From Pseudoclavibacter terrae (lineage in GTDB: Bacteria; Actinomycetota; Actinomycetes; Actinomycetales; Microbacteriaceae): 64,000 nt of DNA. The stretch spans positions 496,001 through 560,000 of the forward strand of contig NZ_WBJX01000002.1 of NCBI RefSeq assembly GCF_008831075.1, read 5' to 3'. Both the position numbers and the translations under genes were made by a program. Below, in pieces: positions 55,178 to 63,549 of the stretch (the stretch's first letter is position 1; each line of letters opens with the position of its first letter). The notes beneath the pieces were generated by a model. That model ran no database searches. It was not told where the DNA came from and saw only the letters and a program-made list of their open reading frames with translations.

Positions 55178-55807
55178 CTAGCGAGCAGCGTAGTACTCGA
55201 CGACGAGCTGGACTTCACACGTCACCGGGACCTCGACGCGCTTCGGGCGACGCACGAGGCGCGCCTGGAGCGTTGCGAGGTCGACATCGAGGTACGCGGG
55301 GAGCTTCGGGAGGACGTCCGCGTGGCCACCGGCTGCGGCGACCTGGAAGACCTCGAGGGCCTCCGAGCGCTGCTTGACCTGGATGAGCTGTCCCGGCTTC
55401 ACGCGGAAGCTGGGGCGGTCGACGAGCTTGCCGTCGACGAGGATGTGGCGGTGCACCACGAGCTGACGAGCCTGAGCCGTCGTGCGGGCGAAGCCCGAAC
55501 GCAGGACGAGCGCGTCGAGGCGCATCTCGAGCAGCTCGACGAGGTTCTCACCCGTCAGGCCTGCCGCGCGACGCGACTCTTCGAAGACGATGCGAAGCTG
55601 CTTCTCGCGGAGCCCGTACTGGGCGCGCAGGCGCTGCTTCTCGCGCAGACGGACGGCGTAGTCGCTGTCGGTTTTGCGACGCGTGCGGCCGTGCTCGCCC
55701 GGTGCGTACGGGCGCTTCTCGAGCGCGCGCTCTGCCTTCGGAGTGAGTGCGATGCCGAGTGCGCGGCTGAGGCGCACCTTGCTGCGTGAACGTGAGGTCT
55801 TGGACAC
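55178..55807 (-). CDS. rpsD: 30S ribosomal protein S4
   Basis: Primary 16S rRNA-binding protein. 209 residues: LSRALGIALTPKAERALEKR and PYAPGEHGRTRRKTDSDY, EKQRLRAQYGLREKQLRIVF, then the S4 RNA-binding domain (RLDALVLRSGFARTTAQARQ) and HRHILVDGKLVDRPSFRVKPG. It has none of the zinc Cys ligands, so it is the C-minus form. GTG 55807 has GAAAGG 5 bases upstream. The frame is open to 55876, where an ATG would add 23 residues unlike S4 proteins. Confidence 0.97.
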   Translation of the reverse strand: MSKTSRSRSKVRLSRALGIALTPKAERALEKRPYAPGEHGRTRRKTDSDYAVRLREKQRLRAQYGLREKQLRIVFEESRRAAGLTGENLVELLEMRLDALVLRSGFARTTAQARQLVVHRHILVDGKLVDRPSFRVKPGQLIQVKQRSEALEVFQVAAAGGHADVLPKLPAYLDVDLATLQARLVRRPKRVEVPVTCEVQLVVEYYAAR

Positions 55808-55982
55808 AATTGCCTTTCGAGCGAAGTTTGGCGCGCGTGAGCGCGCAGAAATGAAGTTGCTCTCCGCCAAGGCCATGCCCCGGCGTCAAACTTGAGCAGT
55901 GTCGCGCGTGCGTCGGCTACAGACTGCACGCCTTACTCTCGGACGCGCAGCCGCACGCGGTCCCGGGACGTAGACCGAGAAA

Positions 55983-55988
55983 GACTAG
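55983..55988 (-). promoter_or_regulatory. rpsD promoter (-10 TAGTCT, long leader)
   Basis: TAGTCT on the minus strand with CTGACG 16 bases upstream (56005-56010, overlapping the rarA stop). Transcription from here gives a leader of about 170 bases before rpsD, holding a GCGCGC-GTGA-GCGCGC hairpin at 55831-55846. The 198-base gap 55808-56005 shows nothing else. Confidence 0.5.
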
Positions 55989-56005
55989 CACAGTGCGGCG
56001 TGCCG

Positions 56006-57331
56006 TCAGGTACCCGGCTTGGTGATGGCGCGGAGCTTCTCGAGCCTGGCAGCGATCTCGCGCTCCTCGCCGAAGCGGGTGGGCGAGTAGTACTCGCGCT
56101 GGCTCAGCTCGTCGGGGAGGTACTGCTGCTCGGAGACACCGCGCGCGTCGTCGTGCGGGTACTTGTACCCCTTGCCGTGACCGAGGCGCTTCGCTCCTGC
56201 GTAGTGCGCGTCCCGAAGGTGCTTGGGAACGCGGCCGATGCCGCCCGCCTTGACATCGGCGATGGCGGCGTTGATGCCGGAGTAGGCGGCGTTGGACTTC
56301 GGGGCCGTGGCGAGGAACACCGTGGCCTGGGCGAGCGGGATCCGCCCTTCTGGCATTCCGATGAGCTGCACGGCATCCGCCGCGGCGACTGCCATCTCGA
56401 GTCCGCGCGGTTCCGCGAGTCCGATGTCCTCGCTTGCCAGCACGATGAGGCGCCGGGCGATGAAGCGCGGGTCCTCCCCCGCGACGATCATCCGCGCCAG
56501 GTAGTGGAGCGCAGCGTCCGGGTCGCTCCCTCTGACGGATTTGATGAACGCGCTGATGACGTCGTAGTGCTCGTCGCCGTCCCTGTCGTAGCGCAGGAGC
56601 GCCTGGTCGGAGGCGCTCGCGACGAGCTCGGCGTCGATGGTCGTCTGCTCGGAGGCCTGCGCTGCGGCGGCCGCCGCCTCGAGTGTGGTCAGCGCGCGTC
56701 GCGCATCGCCGGAGGAGAACTGGACGATAGCCCGTTTGGCGTCGTCTGCGACCTCGAAGACCCCGGAGAGTCCTCGCTTGTCGGTTGCGGCGCGGTCGAT
56801 GAGCTCGATCAGATCCGCCTCGTCGAGCGGTTGCAGCGTGAGCAGCAGGCTCCTGGAGAGCAGCGGGCTGATCACCGAGAACGACGGATTCTCCGTCGTG
56901 GCTGCGACGAGCGTCACCCAGCCGTTCTCAACGCCTGGCAGGAGCGCGTCCTGCTGCGCCTTCGTGAACCGGTGGATCTCGTCGAGGAACAGCACCGACT
57001 GGATGCCGTAGAGGTCGCGTTGCGTGAGCGCCTCATCCATCACCTGGCGGACGTCCTTGACGCCGGCCGAGATCGCGGAGAGCTGGGTGAACCGCTTGCC
57101 GGAGGTGTGCGCGATCGCCTGCGCGAGTGTCGTCTTGCCCGTTCCCGGCGGACCCCAGAGGATCACGGAGGTGCCGGCTCGTGCGTCCTGCTCGGGGGAT
57201 GCGAGCGCGCGGAGGGGCGAGCCCGGCCGCAGGAGGTGCCGCTGGCCGACGACCTCGTCGAGAGATCGCGGGCGCATCCGCACCGCGAGGGGCGCGGTTG
57301 TCCCCGCCAGGCTTGGCGCGTCACCGGTCAT
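56006..57331 (-). CDS. rarA: Replication-associated recombination protein A (RarA/MgsA)
   Basis: AAA+ ATPase of 441 residues that acts at stalled replication forks. [20 protein letters not shown], Walker [21 protein letters not shown], Walker [21 protein letters not shown], sensor [16 protein letters not shown], and the C-terminal tetramerisation region [19 protein letters not shown] and [20 protein letters not shown]. Start ATG 57331 lies 8 bases after TAACAT on the minus strand. Confidence 0.96.
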   Translation of the reverse strand: MTGDAPSLAGTTAPLAVRMRPRSLDEVVGQRHLLRPGSPLRALASPEQDARAGTSVILWGPPGTGKTTLAQAIAHTSGKRFTQLSAISAGVKDVRQVMDEALTQRDLYGIQSVLFLDEIHRFTKAQQDALLPGVENGWVTLVAATTENPSFSVISPLLSRSLLLTLQPLDEADLIELIDRAATDKRGLSGVFEVADDAKRAIVQFSSGDARRALTTLEAAAAAAQASEQTTIDAELVASASDQALLRYDRDGDEHYDVISAFIKSVRGSDPDAALHYLARMIVAGEDPRFIARRLIVLASEDIGLAEPRGLEMAVAAADAVQLIGMPEGRIPLAQATVFLATAPKSNAAYSGINAAIADVKAGGIGRVPKHLRDAHYAGAKRLGHGKGYKYPHDDARGVSEQQYLPDELSQREYYSPTRFGEEREIAARLEKLRAITKPGT

Positions 57332-57339
57332 GAGGCCCG

Positions 57340-57345
57340 ATGTTA
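57340..57345 (-). promoter_or_regulatory. -10 box TAACAT before rarA (short or no leader)
   Basis: TAACAT on the minus strand, 8 bases before the rarA ATG. The start point would fall 0-2 bases upstream of the ATG. No ribosome binding site is seen. Confidence 0.4.
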
Positions 57346-57400
57346 GTAAACTCCCCTCTGGTGCCTGCACGGCATGCTGAGGACAAGCGAATGAGGCACA

Positions 57401-58180
57401 GTGGCAACTTCGGAGAAGAACACGCGTGAACAGCGCCGGCGTACCCGCGAGTACGAGGCGCGCGTCGCCGTCCACGAACGGGGTGTCCGACGTCGGAGTC
57501 GAGACAACCGCGTCTGGACCGTCGCGCTCGTCGTCGTCGCGCTTGTCGTCGGCGCCCTGCAGGTCTTCTACTTCACGGGTGGCCCCGGTGCCCCGGCCCC
57601 CGCAGCGGACGCGACCTCGACGCCCGCCGCCACGCCCGCCGGAGAGGTACCGGACCCCGCCATCGCCGAGGCGCGTACCTGGACGGGCGAGCTGACCTTC
57701 AACGACGACCTCACGCTCGGCATCGAGCTCGACGGTGCGGCGGCTCCCCAGGCGGTCGCGAACATGGTCTCCCTCAGCGGTGAGAACTACTTCACCGACA
57801 CGTCCTGCCACCGCCTCACGACCGAGGGGCTCTTCGTGCTCCAGTGCGGCGATCCGACCGGCAGCGGGACGGGTGGGCCCGGCTACAGCTGGGGCCCGAT
57901 CGAGAACGCACCGGAGGACGGGGTCTACCCGGCCGGCACCATCGCCATGGCCCGCCAGGGCGGCAACGCCGAGAGCATGGGGAGCCAGTTCTTCATCGTC
58001 TACGAGGACACGACCCTCCCCGGTGACGCGGCTGGTGGGTACACCGTCATGGGTCAGGTCACGGACGGACTCGACCAGCTCATCTCGGGCATCGTGGATG
58101 CTGGCGTGGACCCCGCTTCAGGGGGCGGCGATGGTGCGCCCGTCGCACCTGCGGTGATCACGTCGCTCACCCTCGAGTAG
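57401..58180 (+). CDS. Membrane-anchored cyclophilin peptidyl-prolyl isomerase
   Basis: 259 residues: a basic N-terminal cytoplasmic part ([14 protein letters not shown]), one membrane helix ([20 protein letters not shown]), an Ala/Pro/Thr linker and a cyclophilin domain. [20 protein letters not shown] (family FHRVI..FMIQGGD), [20 protein letters not shown] (family MAN..P.TNGSQFFI) and [10 protein letters not shown] are recognisable, with Leu/Leu substitutions at positions often Val/Ile. The catalytic Arg in HRL is present. It is likely outside the membrane. GTG start with GAGG 4 bases upstream. Confidence 0.9.
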   Translation: MATSEKNTREQRRRTREYEARVAVHERGVRRRSRDNRVWTVALVVVALVVGALQVFYFTGGPGAPAPAADATSTPAATPAGEVPDPAIAEARTWTGELTFNDDLTLGIELDGAAAPQAVANMVSLSGENYFTDTSCHRLTTEGLFVLQCGDPTGSGTGGPGYSWGPIENAPEDGVYPAGTIAMARQGGNAESMGSQFFIVYEDTTLPGDAAGGYTVMGQVTDGLDQLISGIVDAGVDPASGGGDGAPVAPAVITSLTLE

Positions 58181-58269
58181 CGGGTCGGACCGCCCGGACG
58201 CGGCGACAGGGCTCCCCGCCGCCTCCGGAGACTGGGCATGCGCTGGTGAACGAAGCGTCCGCAGTGTCC

Positions 58270-58275
58270 TAGCAT
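58270..58275 (+). promoter_or_regulatory. Possible -10 box of the DUF349 gene
   Basis: TAGCAT, 53 bases before the ATG. The leader would carry a GCGCA-AGC-TGCGC hairpin (58288-58300). Nothing else is seen in the 148-base gap 58181-58328 apart from a weak GCGGCG/CGCCGC repeat. Confidence 0.3.
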
Positions 58276-58328
58276 GGGGAGTCAGTCGCGCAAGCTGCGC
58301 AAACGCCTACCGTGAGGGAATACCCGCC

Positions 58329-59561
58329 ATGTCTGCACTCCCCCAGAACCCGTGGGGCCGCGTCGAAGAAGACGGCACCGTGTACGTGATCGAAGAAGGG
58401 ACTGAGCGCAAGGTCGGCCAGTACCCGGACGGCACGGCTGAGGAGGCTCTCGCGTACTTCGTCCGCAAGTTCTCTGACCTCGAGGGTCAGGTCTCGCTGC
58501 TCGAGCAGCGCGTCAAGAACGGCGCCCCGGCCTCCGACATCGCGAAGTCGGCCAAGCACCTCAGCGCGCAGCTGAGCGACGCGAACGCCGTCGGCGACCT
58601 CGCGGCGCTCCGGTCGCGCCTCGAGGCGCTCGGTGGGACGGTCAGCGAGCTCACCGAGCAGCAGCGTGAAGCGCAGCAGGAGGAGATCGCCGGGGCTCTC
58701 GCGGAACGCGAGGCGATCGTCGTCGAGGCTGAGCGCCTTGCCGCTCAGCCCCCAGCCTCCATCCAGTGGAAGCAGACGACGGCGAGCATCGACGAGCTCT
58801 TCACGAAGTGGAAGGCGCACCAGCAGGATGGGCCGCGTCTGCCCAAGGCAGAGGCCAATGCACTCTGGAAGCGCTTCCGTGGTGCCAGGAGCACGCTCGA
58901 GCGCGAGCGTCGTGCCTTCTTCGCCGAGCTGGATGCCAGCCACAAGACCGCGCGGGATGCGAAGACGAAGATCCTCGAGCGCGCCGAGGCGCTCGCCCCT
59001 CGCGGCGCGGACGGCGTTGCCGAGTACCGCCGCCTGCTCGACGAGTGGAAGGCCGCTGGCCGCGCGGGTCGCAAGTACGACGATGCGCTGTGGAACCAGT
59101 TCAAGGCGGCCGGAGACGTGCTCTTCCAGGCGAAGGGCGAGGTCGACGCGGCCGAGAACGTCGAGTACGCCGCGAACTACGAGGCGAAAGCCGCGCTGCT
59201 CGAGGAGGCCACGCCGATCCTCCAGATCACCGACCGTCGCGCGGCACGCGAGAAGCTCGCCGACATCCAGCGACGCTGGGATGAGATCGGTCGTGTCCCC
59301 CGCGAGAACTTCAAGGCGACGGAGGACCGTCTCCGCGCGATCGAGCAGCACGTCCGCAAGCTCGACGACGACCACTGGCAGAAGTCCAACCCGGAGCGTC
59401 AGGCGCGGAGCCAGGGCATGCACAGCCAGCTCACCGAGGCGATCGAGAAGCTCGAGGCCGAGCGTGCCGCCGCGGAGGCCCGCGGCGACACGCGTGCCGT
59501 GAAGGAAGCCGAGGAGGCGCTCGAAGCCCGCCGCGTGTGGCTCGGAGCCATCGGCAGCTAG
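58329..59561 (+). CDS. DUF349 domain coiled-coil protein
   Basis: 410 residues, almost all helical and rich in Ala, Glu and Arg. Repeated segments of the DUF349 type are seen: LFTKWKAHQQDGPRLPKAEA ... LWKRFRGARSTLERER, then LLDEWKAAGRAGRKYDDALW and IQRRWDEIGRVPRENFKATE. The family has no known enzyme activity. The N-terminal ~60 residues (NPWGRVEEDGTVYVIEEGTE) are conserved in actinobacterial members. It stands next to relA in many Microbacteriaceae, which is why the pair may matter. Confidence 0.92.
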   Translation: MSALPQNPWGRVEEDGTVYVIEEGTERKVGQYPDGTAEEALAYFVRKFSDLEGQVSLLEQRVKNGAPASDIAKSAKHLSAQLSDANAVGDLAALRSRLEALGGTVSELTEQQREAQQEEIAGALAEREAIVVEAERLAAQPPASIQWKQTTASIDELFTKWKAHQQDGPRLPKAEANALWKRFRGARSTLERERRAFFAELDASHKTARDAKTKILERAEALAPRGADGVAEYRRLLDEWKAAGRAGRKYDDALWNQFKAAGDVLFQAKGEVDAAENVEYAANYEAKAALLEEATPILQITDRRAAREKLADIQRRWDEIGRVPRENFKATEDRLRAIEQHVRKLDDDHWQKSNPERQARSQGMHSQLTEAIEKLEAERAAAEARGDTRAVKEAEEALEARRVWLGAIGS

Positions 59562-59632
59562 AACGTCGAACGCTGTCCACAGCTCACCGAGCTGACCGGC
59601 GATACGGCCACCATGTGAGGCAGGATGCGAGA

Positions 59633-60172
59633 GTGCATCCTGCCCCACTTCGTCTGCTGCCCGATGCAGAGCTGCAGGTCATGTTGCGCGACGGCGTCGT
59701 CGTGCGCTTCGGGCACGACTGCGCACTCGCGTACGCGTCCGTGGCAGACCGCCTCACGCCGGCACACCGAGCGGCGTCGGTCGTGCCGCTGGTGACGGGA
59801 AGCGCTGCCGTGGGCGGGGCCTCAGCTGTCTGGGTGCACACAGGCGGACCTGCACCGTCAGCGCTGACCATCTCCACGCAGCGCGGAGCGCGTCCACCCA
59901 AGCAGCATCTCGTCGGCGTGCGCTATCGGTCCACCGCGCCCCCGGACGCGGCGGTCCGGCTCGTTGGCGGCGTGCGCGTCGTCGTGCCGTGGCTGGCTCT
60001 GCTCGACCTGCTGCACGACCCGGGAACCGAGCAGGCGACCATCGATGTCGCCGTGCGGCGGCTCGACCTGGATCCCGTCGAACTGCTCGCGGCCCGCGTC
60101 ACGCTGCGTCGGCCGTTCGCCGCCCTGGCGAGGAGGCGTGCGACGTTGGCGACGGCCGCTACTGGGTCTTGA
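59633..60172 (+). CDS. AbiEi-like / hypothetical protein overlapping relA
   Basis: 179 residues, small soluble protein. The pattern PLRLLPDAELQVMLRDGVVV, an Ala-rich middle with SAVWVHTGGPAP, and LVGGVRVVVPWLALLDLLHD resembles AbiEi-like/type IV antitoxin-associated proteins, but I am not certain. No toxin partner is next to it. Start GTG 59633 is used; the upstream frame to 59537 lies in the DUF349 gene end. Its last 14 bases overlap the 3' end of relA on the other strand. Confidence 0.65.
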   Translation: MHPAPLRLLPDAELQVMLRDGVVVRFGHDCALAYASVADRLTPAHRAASVVPLVTGSAAVGGASAVWVHTGGPAPSALTISTQRGARPPKQHLVGVRYRSTAPPDAAVRLVGGVRVVVPWLALLDLLHDPGTEQATIDVAVRRLDLDPVELLAARVTLRRPFAALARRRATLATAATGS

Positions 60173-62393
60173 CGCGGTACACGTCGTAGACGCCGTCGAT
60201 ACGACGCACCGCGTTGAGCACGCGGTCCAGGTGCGTCGTGTCGCCCATCTGGAAGGAGAACTTGCTGATCGCGAGGCGCGCCTTCGAGGTGTGCACGGTC
60301 GCCGAGAGGATGTTGACGTGGTGCTCGCTCAGCACCCGTGTGACGTCGCTCAGCAGGCCAGACCGGTCGAGCGCCTCGACCTGGATGTTGACGAGGAACA
60401 CGCTCGACGAGCTCGGCGCCCACTGGACTTCGATCATGCGCTCCGGCTCGCGGAGGAGGCTCGCCACGTTGTTGCAGTCGGCCCGGTGCACGGAGACGCC
60501 CTGCCCGCGGGTGACGAAGCCGAGGATCTCATCACCCGGAACGGGAGTGCAGCACTTGGCGACCTTGACGAGGATGTCGGGCGCGCCGCGCACGAGCACT
60601 CCGGAGTCGCTCGTCGTGGGGATGGTCGTGCCTGGCGTGAACTGCGGCGCCTCGTCGGCGGCCGGGACATCCTGCTCCTGACGGAGCGCGGCCTGCAGCT
60701 TCTCCATGACGGACTGCGTGGAGACGTGTCCATCGCCGACCGCCGCGTAGAGGGCGGTCACGTCGAGGTAGCGCAGGTTGGAGGCGACGGACGAGAACGC
60801 CTCCTGGACGTGGTCCTTGTTGAGCGGGAGCCCCGCTTTGCGCAGTGCCTTCGCGACGGAGTCCTTGCCCTGCTCGATCGCCTCGTCGCGGCGCTCCTTC
60901 GAGAACCACTGCCTGATCTTGTTCTTCGCCCTGGCGCTGGCGACGAAGGTCAGCCAGTCCTGCTTCGGTCCCGCGTCCGGGTTCTTCGAGGTGAACACCT
61001 CGACGACGTCACCGTTCTGCAGCTTGGAGTCGAGCGGGAGGAGCCGCCCGTTGACCTTCGCGCCCATCGTCCGGTGGCCGACGTCGGTGTGGATGGCGTA
61101 CGCGAAGTCCACGGGTGTCGCTCCGGCGCTGAGACCGATGACCTTTCCCTGCGGAGTGAAGACGTAGACCTCCTTCGCGCCCAGGTCGAAGCGCAGCGAG
61201 TCGAGGAACTCCCCCGGGTCCGTCGTCTCCTGCTGCCAGTCGCTGAGGTGCTTGAGCCAGGCCATCTCGGTCCGGGTCTCATCGGCCTTGTCCTGCTTGC
61301 CCGACTGGGCGTTCTGCTTGTACATCCAGTGCGCCGCGACACCGAACTCGGCGCGACGGTGCATCTCGACGGTGCGGATCTGGATCTCGACCGGCTTGCC
61401 GTCCGGCCCGATGACCGTCGTGTGCAGCGACTGGTAGAGGTTGAACTTGGGCGTCGCGATGTAGTCCTTGAACCTGCCGGGCATCGGGGTCCACCTTGCG
61501 TGGATCGCTCCGAGGACGCCGTAGCAGTCGCGGACCGAGTCGACGATGAGCCGGATGGCGGTGAGGTCGTAGATCTCGTCGAAGTCCCGCCCGCGGACGA
61601 TCATCTTCTGGTAGATCGAGTAGAGCTCCTTGGGGCGCCCGTAGACGTCGCCGCGCATCTTCAGCTGGCGGAGGTCGGACTGCACCTCGGCGATGACGCG
61701 CTGGACGTACTTCTCGCGCTCCGGCTGACGGTGAGCGACGAGGTTCTTGATCTCTGAGTAGATCTTGGGGTTGATGACGGCGAACGAGAGATCCTCGAGC
61801 TCGTTCTTCATCGCCTGGATGCCCATCCGGTGCGCGAGCGGGGCGTAGATCTCCAGGGTCTCCTTGGCCTTGCTCTTCGCCTTCTCCGGCGACATGAAGC
61901 CCCACGTTCGGGCGTTGTGGAGACGGTCGGCCAGCTTGATCACGAGGACGCGGATGTCCTTGGACATCGCGACGACCATCTTCCGCACGGTCTCCGCCTG
62001 CGCGTTGTCGCCGTATTTGACCTTGTCGAGCTTGGTGACGCCGTCGACGAGCATCGCGATCTCGTCACCAAAATCTGAGCGGAGCTCGTCGAGCGTGTAC
62101 TCCGTGTCCTCGACCGTGTCGTGGAGGAGGGCCGCTGCCACGGTGATCGAGCCGATGCCGAGGTCGGCGAGGATCTTGGCGACCGCGACCGGGTGGGTGA
62201 TGTACGGCTCACCGCTGCGTCGGAACTGCCCCTCGTGCGCATCCTTCGCGACCTCGTAGGCGCGCTGCACGAGCGCGGTGTTGGCGCGGGGGTCGTGCTT
62301 CCTGAGCGATTTGAGAATCGGCTCGAGAACGTGCACAGGCTGCTTCGCGAACATTCTCGGCATTCGCCAGCGCAGCGAGGAAACTTCGCTCAT
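60159..62393 (-). CDS. relA: RelA/SpoT bifunctional (p)ppGpp synthetase/hydrolase
   Basis: Stringent response enzyme. 744 residues, typical actinobacterial Rel: HD hydrolase domain (AALLHDTVEDTEYTLDEL, IKLADRLHNARTWGFM), synthetase domain (YDLTAIRLIVDSVRDCYGVL, DYIATPKFNLYQSLHTTV with the pyrophosphate-transfer residues), TGS domain (VYVFTPQGKVIGLSAGATPV) and a C-terminal ACT (LVNIQVEALDRSGLLSDVTR) with a conserved Cys pair (AKCCTPVPGDEILGF). ATG 62393 is 6 bases after GGAGG. Confidence 0.98.
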   Translation of the reverse strand: MSEVSSLRWRMPRMFAKQPVHVLEPILKSLRKHDPRANTALVQRAYEVAKDAHEGQFRRSGEPYITHPVAVAKILADLGIGSITVAAALLHDTVEDTEYTLDELRSDFGDEIAMLVDGVTKLDKVKYGDNAQAETVRKMVVAMSKDIRVLVIKLADRLHNARTWGFMSPEKAKSKAKETLEIYAPLAHRMGIQAMKNELEDLSFAVINPKIYSEIKNLVAHRQPEREKYVQRVIAEVQSDLRQLKMRGDVYGRPKELYSIYQKMIVRGRDFDEIYDLTAIRLIVDSVRDCYGVLGAIHARWTPMPGRFKDYIATPKFNLYQSLHTTVIGPDGKPVEIQIRTVEMHRRAEFGVAAHWMYKQNAQSGKQDKADETRTEMAWLKHLSDWQQETTDPGEFLDSLRFDLGAKEVYVFTPQGKVIGLSAGATPVDFAYAIHTDVGHRTMGAKVNGRLLPLDSKLQNGDVVEVFTSKNPDAGPKQDWLTFVASARAKNKIRQWFSKERRDEAIEQGKDSVAKALRKAGLPLNKDHVQEAFSSVASNLRYLDVTALYAAVGDGHVSTQSVMEKLQAALRQEQDVPAADEAPQFTPGTTIPTTSDSGVLVRGAPDILVKVAKCCTPVPGDEILGFVTRGQGVSVHRADCNNVASLLREPERMIEVQWAPSSSSVFLVNIQVEALDRSGLLSDVTRVLSEHHVNILSATVHTSKARLAISKFSFQMGDTTHLDRVLNAVRRIDGVYDVYRVKTQ

Positions 62394-62411
62394 GCAGCAC
62401 CTCCATATGCA

Positions 62412-62453
62412 TCATCACCCTGGCCTGCGTGAATACGCGGACCAGGGTGATGA
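62412..62453 (-). terminator. Large hairpin between secF and relA
   Basis: TCATCACCCTGG and CCAGGGTGATGA (12-bp perfect arms) enclose a second stem GCGT/ACGC, forming a near-continuous stem of about 20 bp. It lies 25 bases after the secF stop and 18 bases before the relA start, with no T-tract, so it is either the secDF terminator or part of the relA leader. Confidence 0.7.
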
Positions 62454-62478
62454 CAAGTTATCACCGTGCGGACGGTCG

Positions 62479-63549
62479 TCAGGACGCCGATGCCTTCGAC
62501 GCCGACTCGGATGCCTCCGGGGTCTCCGCGTCGTCGTCGAGAGCGTCGCCCTCCACGTCGCCGCCATCCTTCTGCGTGCGAGCGCGCGCTGCCAGAATGC
62601 GCTTGTCGGTGCGTGCGATCTCCGGCTCTCGCGAGCGGAGCGCCGCGTAGAGCGGGCCGGCGACGAAGATCGTCGAGAGGGCCCCGACGAAGATGCCGAT
62701 GAACAGTGCGAGCGCGATGTCGCGGAGCGTGCCGGCTCCCATGAGGAAGGCGCCGATGAAGAGGATGCCGCCGACCGGGAGGAGCGCGACGACCGACGTG
62801 TTGATCGAGCGCACCAGCGTCTGGTTGATCGCGAGGTTGACGAGTTCGCCGAAGGTCCGGGAGGACTCCGCGTTGTAGTCCTCGGCGTTCTCGCGGATCT
62901 TGTCGAACACCACGACGGTGTCGTACAGCGAGTAGCCGAGGATGGTGAGGAAGCCGATCACGGCCGCCGGGGTGACTTCGACGCCGGTGATGGCGTAGAC
63001 GCCCGCCGTGACGACGAGGTCGTGGGCGAGGGCGACGAGCGCCGCGATGGACATCTTCCAGGTGCGGAAGTACAGCGACATGAGGATGGCGGCGATCGCG
63101 ACGAAGACCGCGAGGCCGATCACCATCTGCCTGGTGATGTCCTGGCCCCAGGATGGCCCGATCGTCGACAGGTTGACGTCCTCGACGGGAACGGAGTAGG
63201 CCTCAGCGAGCTGCGCGCGCAGCTCGGTGTTGGCCTCTTCGGACAGGGAGTCGGTCTGGACTCGGATGCCGCCGTCGCCGAGGACGGCGACCTTGGCGGG
63301 CGTGGGCGTGAACTCGGCCGCCGCGGCGATGGCGGGCTCCTGCTCGTCGGTCGCCGGCTGCGAGACGAGGAACTCCGAACCGCCGGTGAACTCGATGCCG
63401 AGTTCGAGGCCACCCCGGAGGATCGGGACGAGGATGGAGATGAGGACGGCGATTCCCGCGATGGAGAACCAGATCTTCCGCCTGCCGACGAAGTCGATCG
63501 AGCGTTCACCGGTGTACAGGTCGTTGCCGAGCGTCTGGAACTTGCTCAT
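62479..63549 (-). CDS. secF: Protein translocase subunit SecF
   Basis: Membrane subunit of the Sec machinery that uses proton motive force with SecD. 356 residues: SIDFVGRRKIWFSIAGIAVL and GLELGIEFTGGSEF at the start, then six membrane helices in all; AALVALAHDLVVTAGVY and LGYSLYDTVVVFDKIRENAE are family signatures. The C-terminal tail is rich in Asp/Glu/Ser, as in many actinobacterial SecF. Overlaps secD by TGATG. Confidence 0.96.
   Translation of the reverse strand: MSKFQTLGNDLYTGERSIDFVGRRKIWFSIAGIAVLISILVPILRGGLELGIEFTGGSEFLVSQPATDEQEPAIAAAAEFTPTPAKVAVLGDGGIRVQTDSLSEEANTELRAQLAEAYSVPVEDVNLSTIGPSWGQDITRQMVIGLAVFVAIAAILMSLYFRTWKMSIAALVALAHDLVVTAGVYAITGVEVTPAAVIGFLTILGYSLYDTVVVFDKIRENAEDYNAESSRTFGELVNLAINQTLVRSINTSVVALLPVGGILFIGAFLMGAGTLRDIALALFIGIFVGALSTIFVAGPLYAALRSREPEIARTDKRILAARARTQKDGGDVEGDALDDDAETPEASESASKASAS

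Noticed and set aside
55178-55876. 23-residue N-terminal extension of S4
   Set aside because: ATG 55876 has no SD and the extra residues do not resemble S4 proteins, while GTG 55807 has GAAAGG at good spacing.
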